A DNA stretch of 64,000 nt, taken from the NCBI GenBank assembly GCA_934757155.1, contig CAKVLI010000003.1:76841-140840 (forward strand). Reading direction: 5' to 3'. A model generated the notes under the pieces. It had not been told where the DNA came from. It was given only the letters and a program-made list of their open reading frames with translations, and did no database searches. Position 1 is the stretch's first letter, and every line of letters starts with the position of its first letter. Below are positions 60,156 to 64,000 of this stretch, piece by piece. The DNA is from an uncultured Candidatus Melainabacteria bacterium (GTDB taxonomy: Bacteria; Cyanobacteriota; Vampirovibrionia; Gastranaerophilales; Gastranaerophilaceae). A program made the position numbers and the translations under genes.

Positions 60156-60769
60156 ACAAGTTCGCTCCAGCTTTCAAACTTAACGCAATGCCCGCCTTTT
60201 AAGTTTGGCTCTAAAATCCAGTATTTACACTGGTTTTTGGTTGGTATAATCTTGTCGTTGTCGCTGATAAAGACTTTGTTGTATTTAAAATCAAAATCCG
60301 CGCCGTAATTCTTTATTGCAGAAAGTTCTGATTTTTGGTTCTCAAGCTCTCTGTTTATAGCCGGCAATTCTTTTATTTCAGAATCAAACATATTGCGGAT
60401 GAATTTTTCTCTTCCGACTTCATTAAATCCGCGGATTGTAAGGTCATATATTCTCGGATTAATTCCAAACTCCGCGTCAATCGGCTTTAATGTACCGTTA
60501 ATAGCTGTTTTAGTCTTTAATGGCTCTAACTTTTCCTTGAAAAGAGTTGCTACCATTACGCCCATTGACCATGCCACAAGCGACTTTTCTTTGTAGGAAT
60601 TAAGTTCATTGAAATCAAAATCTGTATCAAGATTGTTGTAGTCATAGAACATTACTACGTCAAATTCGTCAAAAGCCATTCCGCTGACAGCGTTTTCGTC
60701 CATTCCCCATCCGTTAAAAAAGATGATGACTTTCTCATTATTCTCTCTGTTAAGCCACTTATATTCCAT
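60152..60769 (-). CDS. bioG: Pimeloyl-ACP methyl ester esterase BioG (DUF452)
   Basis: A 205-residue alpha/beta hydrolase of the BioG/DUF452 family. The nucleophile elbow WSMGVMVA carries Ser (about residue 67), and the N-terminal FFNGWGMDENAV segment is typical. It removes the methyl group added by BioC once the pimeloyl chain is complete. It overlaps bioC by 4 bases (translationally coupled), giving a two-gene biotin-precursor unit; later bio genes are not in the window. Confidence 0.9.
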   Translation of the reverse strand: MEYKWLNRENNEKVIIFFNGWGMDENAVSGMAFDEFDVVMFYDYNNLDTDFDFNELNSYKEKSLVAWSMGVMVATLFKEKLEPLKTKTAINGTLKPIDAEFGINPRIYDLTIRGFNEVGREKFIRNMFDSEIKELPAINRELENQKSELSAIKNYGADFDFKYNKVFISDNDKIIPTKNQCKYWILEPNLKGGHCVKFESWSELV

Positions 60770-60820
60770 AAAAATATTATAACACGGTGATTGTTTTTGG
60801 TTTTATCAAATTTTTTCTCG

Positions 60821-60829
60821 TGGTATGAT
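60821..60829 (+). promoter_or_regulatory. Extended -10 promoter of the ROK kinase gene
   Basis: TGG-TATGAT, 40 bases before the ATG at 60870, which is preceded by AGGAAGGAG. Confidence 0.5.
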
Positions 60830-60869
60830 TAAGAAGTATTAAGAATAATTAGGAAGGAGAAAGTTTGAG

Positions 60870-61820
60870 ATGAGCCAGAGAATTGGTATTGACGTTGGCG
60901 GAACAAACGTAAAAATCGCATTAGTAAGCGATAAAGGTAAAATTATTTACTCAAACTCAATTCCGACACGCGCGGAAATGGGTTATGAATATACCGTAAA
61001 CAGCATGAAAGATGCTATCAAGGATTTATTAAAAGAAACCAAAATGAAAACTACCGACATTGAAGGTATGGGTTTTGGTTTCCCGGGACAAATTGATTGC
61101 CAAAAAGGTATTGTAAGACTCGCTCCGAACATCCCAGGTTGGGTGAATGTTCCGATTGCAAGCATTATGGAAAAAGAATTCGGTATCCCTACAAGAGTGG
61201 ATAACGACGTTAGAACTGCTGCTCTTGGTGAATTGAACTATGGTGCAGGTGTTGGCTGCAAAAACCTTGTTTGTATTACAGTTGGAACTGGTATCGGTTC
61301 AGGACTCGTAATTAATGGCAAGCTTGTTCGTGGCGCTTCAAATGCTGCGGGCGAATTGGGTCATATCAAACTCAATATGCAAGGCGGACCTCTTTGCGGT
61401 TGCGGTGACAGAGGATGTTTGGAAGCGTACGCTTCAGGTCCTTCAATCGTTGCAATGGCAGAAGAATATATTAAGGGCGGAAAATCTACTAAGTACAGAG
61501 AACTTGCAAACCCTGATATTACACCTTATATCGTTGCAGTTGCGGCAAAAGAAGGCGACCCAGTTGCTAAGCAGATTTTTAGAATTATGGGTGAATACAT
61601 CGGTATGGGCTTAACCAGTGTTGTAAACCTTTTGAACCCTGAAAAAATTATCATCGGCGGTGGTGTTGCAGAAGCAGGAGATATATTGCTTGAACCAATA
61701 AGAGAAACAATCCAAAAACGTGCAATGACTATTCAAAAAGAAGTAGTTAAGGTTGTTCCTGCTCAACTCGGAAACACAGCAGGTGTTATCGGTGCGAGCC
61801 TTTTGATTAAACAAGATTAG
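60870..61820 (+). CDS. glk: ROK-family glucokinase
   Basis: A 316-residue ROK kinase. ATP loop GIDVGGTNVKIALV, the second loop GTGIGSGLV and the zinc-binding CGCGDRGCLEAYASG with its upstream His (GELGHI). It phosphorylates glucose or a related hexose or N-acetylhexosamine on entry. Not a transcriptional regulator, as there is no helix-turn-helix domain. Own promoter and terminator. Confidence 0.92.
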   Translation: MSQRIGIDVGGTNVKIALVSDKGKIIYSNSIPTRAEMGYEYTVNSMKDAIKDLLKETKMKTTDIEGMGFGFPGQIDCQKGIVRLAPNIPGWVNVPIASIMEKEFGIPTRVDNDVRTAALGELNYGAGVGCKNLVCITVGTGIGSGLVINGKLVRGASNAAGELGHIKLNMQGGPLCGCGDRGCLEAYASGPSIVAMAEEYIKGGKSTKYRELANPDITPYIVAVAAKEGDPVAKQIFRIMGEYIGMGLTSVVNLLNPEKIIIGGGVAEAGDILLEPIRETIQKRAMTIQKEVVKVVPAQLGNTAGVIGASLLIKQD

Positions 61821-61835
61821 TTTGTTTGATATATG

Positions 61836-61870
61836 AAAAAAAGAGGAATCGATTGATTCCTCTTTTTTTT
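61836..61870 (+). terminator. Rho-independent terminator of glk, shared with the lytic transglycosylase
   Basis: Stem gaggaatc / gattcctc extended by A/T runs (61836-61850 and 61855-61870), loop gatt. Works for both convergent genes. Confidence 0.85.
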
Positions 61871-61887
61871 GTTTGTTTTTAAACCTC

Positions 61888-62502
61888 TTACAAGATTTCC
61901 ATAACCGGATCAGACTGTTTAACTTCCGGAATTTCCTTCAAATCAGGAAGGTCAATCGGTTTAGGAGATGTTGTTACATTTGTTGCTTTGTTTGGCGCAA
62001 TTGCAGGCTTTTTAGCGTATTTTGCAATCGCAGGATCCGGGTTAAGTTTTTGTTTGTTGTAATCTTGCATAATTACATTGACAAAGCGCTTGGTTTCGCT
62101 GTAAGGAGGAATTGTCCCGCCATACTTTTTAACGTTACCCGGACCTGCGTTGTATGCAGCAAGAGCGAGTTCTGTTGAACCGAACATTTTGTACATCATT
62201 TTGTAGTAAGTTAAACCGGCTTTGATGTTCTCACTTAGGTAGTAAGGGTTAAACCCCATTCTGTTAGCTGTTGATGGGAGAAGCTGGAATACTCCGACCG
62301 CTCCGTGCGGGCTTCTGAGTTCGTGTCTGAAGCCGGATTCTTTCTTTGCGATGCTGAGTGCAAGTGCAGGGTCTACTCCCATCTCTACTGAGTGCTTAAT
62401 GATTGTTTCTTTAACCACATCTTCGGAGACTGCTGCTTGAACACTTACGGCCGCTAATGATACCAATGCAATAGCTGTTAAGACTATCTTTTTAATAATC
62501 AT
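61888..62502 (-). CDS. Lytic murein transglycosylase, SLT domain
   Basis: A 204-residue protein with a Sec signal peptide (residues 1-23, VSLAAVSVQA). The SLT domain has KKESGF with the catalytic Glu (about 53), HGAVGVFQLLPSTANRMGF and LALAAYNAGPGNVKK. It cleaves peptidoglycan between MurNAc and GlcNAc in the periplasm. The C-terminal ~60 residues are a Pro/Lys-rich tail. A 178-base structured leader with a possible Shine-Dalgarno-masking hairpin precedes the ATG. Confidence 0.92.
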   Translation of the reverse strand: MIIKKIVLTAIALVSLAAVSVQAAVSEDVVKETIIKHSVEMGVDPALALSIAKKESGFRHELRSPHGAVGVFQLLPSTANRMGFNPYYLSENIKAGLTYYKMMYKMFGSTELALAAYNAGPGNVKKYGGTIPPYSETKRFVNVIMQDYNKQKLNPDPAIAKYAKKPAIAPNKATNVTTSPKPIDLPDLKEIPEVKQSDPVMEIL

Positions 62503-62530
62503 CGAAATCCTCGTTGTTTTGTAAATTGGA

Positions 62531-62708
62531 TTCTGTATACTATCTCGTAAATCCTCCCTACGGTTTCACTATGTTCTCGTTTGGTTCTTATCGGAACGCA
62601 TTTCCTAAATTTCTTGTGCCGTTTTATGCACCATGCCCTCAAGAAACTTGTTAGGCTGCTTTTTCCGTTATTCCCCGCACTCCGGCTTGGATAAATAACT
62701 ATACAGAA
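62531..62708 (-). ncRNA. Structured 5' leader of the lytic transglycosylase gene (riboswitch-like)
   Basis: On the minus strand a perfect 9-bp helix (62708-62700 with 62539-62531) closes a multihelix domain. Inside it, CCUAA...GUUUCUUG pairs with CAAGAAAU...UUAGG, with a GUGC/GCAC hairpin at the tip and a GUUC/GAAC hairpin beside it. Directly after the domain, an AUCC/GGAU hairpin would cover the GAGGAU ribosome site. c-di-AMP (ydaO) riboswitches often control such enzymes, but I cannot match its conserved core. A 73-codon open frame over this region is taken as chance. Confidence 0.5.
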
Positions 62709-62796
62709 ATTGTATTGCACTCATTATAGACTAAACAAAATCAAATTTCAACATGTAAATTGTAATTTATACACTTGTTGGATTTTAAAAATTAGC

Positions 62797-63174
62797 CTAT
62801 AGGATAGAAAACCTTCTGTTGACGAGTTGTCTGGCGTTTTCTTCAAAATCAGTTTCACAGACAAAAAGCTTAACATATTTATCCATGTTCATAAAATTGA
62901 ATAATGCAAAAATGTCGGAAGGAATGTTGAAAACCCCAATTTCGTGGCTTTTTGCCAAGTTTTTCAACGCTTCTATGAAATCAACCGTACAGTCATGGAC
63001 AAGGCTCAAATCGAGTGATATTCGCTTGTTTTCGTTATGAACTTCGTTAATCAAGCGCAAACTCTCTCTTGCGTCAAGCTTCGGACTGAGCGGGGTTATA
63101 ATGTAAACGTTTTCGTCTTCTCTGATTTCCATATTATTATCATAACGTTTATAATCAGAAAAATTAATTATCAT
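62797..63174 (-). CDS. STAS-like domain protein
   Basis: A 125-residue protein whose core resembles a STAS/anti-sigma-antagonist fold: beta strand VYIITPLSPKLD, helix ARESLRLINEVH, strand ISLDLSLVHDCTVDFIEAL with the region where a phosphorylatable Ser would sit, then helix and strand to the end. In this window there is no serine kinase partner. The start is uncertain: Met15 (63132) is a possible alternative, and neither has a strong ribosome site. Confidence 0.55.
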   Translation of the reverse strand: MIINFSDYKRYDNNMEIREDENVYIITPLSPKLDARESLRLINEVHNENKRISLDLSLVHDCTVDFIEALKNLAKSHEIGVFNIPSDIFALFNFMNMDKYVKLFVCETDFEENARQLVNRRFSIL

Positions 63175-63182
63175 AAATTATG

Positions 63183-63216
63183 AAAAATCTATATCTAAAG
63201 TTTGAGATATAGATTT
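63183..63216. terminator. Hairpin between the RAYT region and the STAS-like gene
   Basis: Perfect 13-bp stem (63183-63195 and 63204-63216) around an 8-base loop, A- and T-rich on both sides. Could end the RAYT transcript. Confidence 0.5.
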
Positions 63217-63257
63217 TAATTGTCCTTTTAACATGTGAGCTGACTCAGAATAGAATA

Positions 63258-63288
63258 GTAGGGTGGGAAAAACGAAGTGATTCCCACC
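63258..63288 (+). repeat. REP-type palindrome flanking RAYT, left side
   Basis: GTAG (63258-63261), then ggtgggaa (63262-63269) and ttcccacc (63281-63288), loop of 11. Nearly identical to 4469-4498 and inverted relative to 63847-63877. Confidence 0.85.
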
Positions 63289-63296
63289 TTTAAAAT

Positions 63297-63827
63297 TTAT
63301 TCAAAATCTAAATCATTAATATTGTTTACATCATCAAAATTACACCAATTAATATCATAATAACCTTTATCAACAAATTTTAAAAATGTTGAATACTCCC
63401 AATCTTTAGGTGTAATTTGATAATGTTTCATTGGATTGTAATGAATGTAGTCAACATGCGTGTAAAAATCTTTTTCGTCTCTTATTGTATGCTCCCAATA
63501 TCTTCTCTGCCAAATTCCTTTTTCTCCTTTTTTTAATTTACTTTCTGAGACGTTATTATTTTCATTTAATCTATGGGAAAAATAAAATTTTATTGAATAT
63601 ATGATTTTAGGGTAATCTTTTATGTTTTTTAATTTCAAAATCATATGTAAATGATTTTGCATTATACAAATTGCAATTATATTGAATTCAAAATTTTTCA
63701 GTGCATTTTTAAATGACTCACGCAGCAAATCAATATTTTCAATTAAAATATTTTCCCGATTATTGGTAACAACCGTAAAAAATACATAATTATATTCTTG
63801 TAAATACATTCGTTTATAATTTGACAT
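63297..63827 (-). CDS. REP-associated tyrosine transposase (RAYT, IS200-like)
   Basis: A 176-residue Y1 transposase. The metal-binding HUH-type motif is MQNHLHMILKL (about 57-67). The RAYT signature region is GIWQRRYWEHTIRDEKDFYTH, then DYIHYNPMKH (about 125-145) with the catalytic Tyr. Single-domain enzymes of this type cut and move REP palindromes but usually lack IS ends. Palindromes of one family flank it on both sides in inverted orientation (63258 and 63847). Length is typical. Confidence 0.92.
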   Translation of the reverse strand: MSNYKRMYLQEYNYVFFTVVTNNRENILIENIDLLRESFKNALKNFEFNIIAICIMQNHLHMILKLKNIKDYPKIIYSIKFYFSHRLNENNNVSESKLKKGEKGIWQRRYWEHTIRDEKDFYTHVDYIHYNPMKHYQITPKDWEYSTFLKFVDKGYYDINWCNFDDVNNINDLDFE

Positions 63828-63846
63828 GAATCTATTATATCAAAAA

Positions 63847-63877
63847 GGTGGGAACCGCTACGCTATTCCCACCCTAC
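63847..63877 (-). repeat. REP-type palindrome flanking RAYT, right side (inverted)
   Basis: On the minus strand: GTAG (63877-63874), then ggtgggaa (63873-63866) and ttcccacc (63854-63847), loop of 11. Mirror image of the 63258 element. Confidence 0.85.
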
Positions 63878-63894
63878 GACTACAAGCCTGTTAG

Positions 63895-63915
63895 GTCCTG
63901 AAATAAATTCAGGAC
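63895..63915. repeat. Small inverted repeat beyond the right REP
   Basis: gtcctga (63895-63901) and tcaggac (63909-63915), 7-bp stem. Preceded by the 15-mer that also occurs at 18191-18205. Confidence 0.4.
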
Positions 63916-63927
63916 GACACATGTCTT

Positions 63928-64000
<73 letters not shown>

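Noticed and set aside
62499..62720. 73-codon open frame upstream of the lytic transglycosylase
   Set aside because: It covers the paired arms of the structured leader, has an atypical Arg/Cys-rich composition and no supported ribosome site.

Overview
The window reads as a chromosomal contig from a low-GC, Gram-negative-type, fermentative bacterium, most likely a gut Gastranaerophilales (Vampirovibrionia/Melainabacteria, non-photosynthetic relatives of Cyanobacteria). The evidence is Kdo/LPS genes (a KdsD-like end, waaA, kdsA) and a type IV pilus motor (pilT), together with long PPi-dependent phosphofructokinase, ATP-type PEP carboxykinase, BioC/BioG, and many lineage-restricted small proteins. 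The lineage call is inferred from gene content and is not proven.

Layout. 1-6.1 kb: end of a KdsD-like gene, an argS-HEPN-MNT-nth operon, and a sugar-binding lipoprotein. 6.2-17 kb: a large helicase-nuclease with priA, then pckA, pilT, gltD and wecB. 17-18.4 kb: an HNH-like protein followed by a 400-base repeat-rich gap. 18.4-24.5 kb: a compact block of envelope proteins with no recognised system name (VirB10-like, two VWA-like proteins, a polytopic membrane protein, two TonB/TolA-like proteins). 24.5-30.3 kb: waaA, a large unknown protein, an ADP-ribosyltransferase-like protein and tRNA-Asp with an att-like repeat. 30.4-33.3 kb: pfp and a GlcF-like Fe-S protein. 33.3-33.9 kb: a second repeat-rich gap. 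34-40 kb: an AMIN-like protein, DUF4127, a U32 peptidase, a YqeG phosphatase and rpsF-ssb-rpsR. 40-44.8 kb: a cluster of lineage-specific proteins, several sharing a short N-terminal motif. 44.9-50.2 kb: tuf, DUF1858, NfeD-stomatin pair, a phosphohexomutase. 50.3-62.5 kb: GH38 mannosidase, an acyl-CoA dehydratase activase, kdsA-aroA, a lone ABC permease, a second phosphohexomutase, bioG-bioC, a ROK kinase and a lytic transglycosylase with a structured leader. 62.8-64 kb: a STAS-like protein and a RAYT transposase flanked by REP palindromes; the last 71 bases are pure G and look artefactual.

How the genes fit together. The Kdo genes feed LPS core synthesis. PPi-PFK, PckA, the ROK kinase and two phosphohexomutases form a sugar-fermentation core with a PPi/PEP emphasis. 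Sugar uptake (binding protein, permease) and GH38 point to host or dietary glycans.

The most noteworthy non-textbook signals are: a RAYT with GTAG-headed palindromes both flanking it and scattered through the window; two ~165-bp repeats whose 19-bp hairpins differ in sequence but stay perfectly paired; two copies of a conserved 39-mer placed just before terminators (candidate sRNA family); a closed multihelix leader in front of the lytic transglycosylase; the 18.4-24.5 kb envelope block; and an N-terminal Phe-x-Gly/Ala-Lys/Arg motif shared by an ADP-ribosyltransferase-like protein, an acyltransferase and other small proteins.
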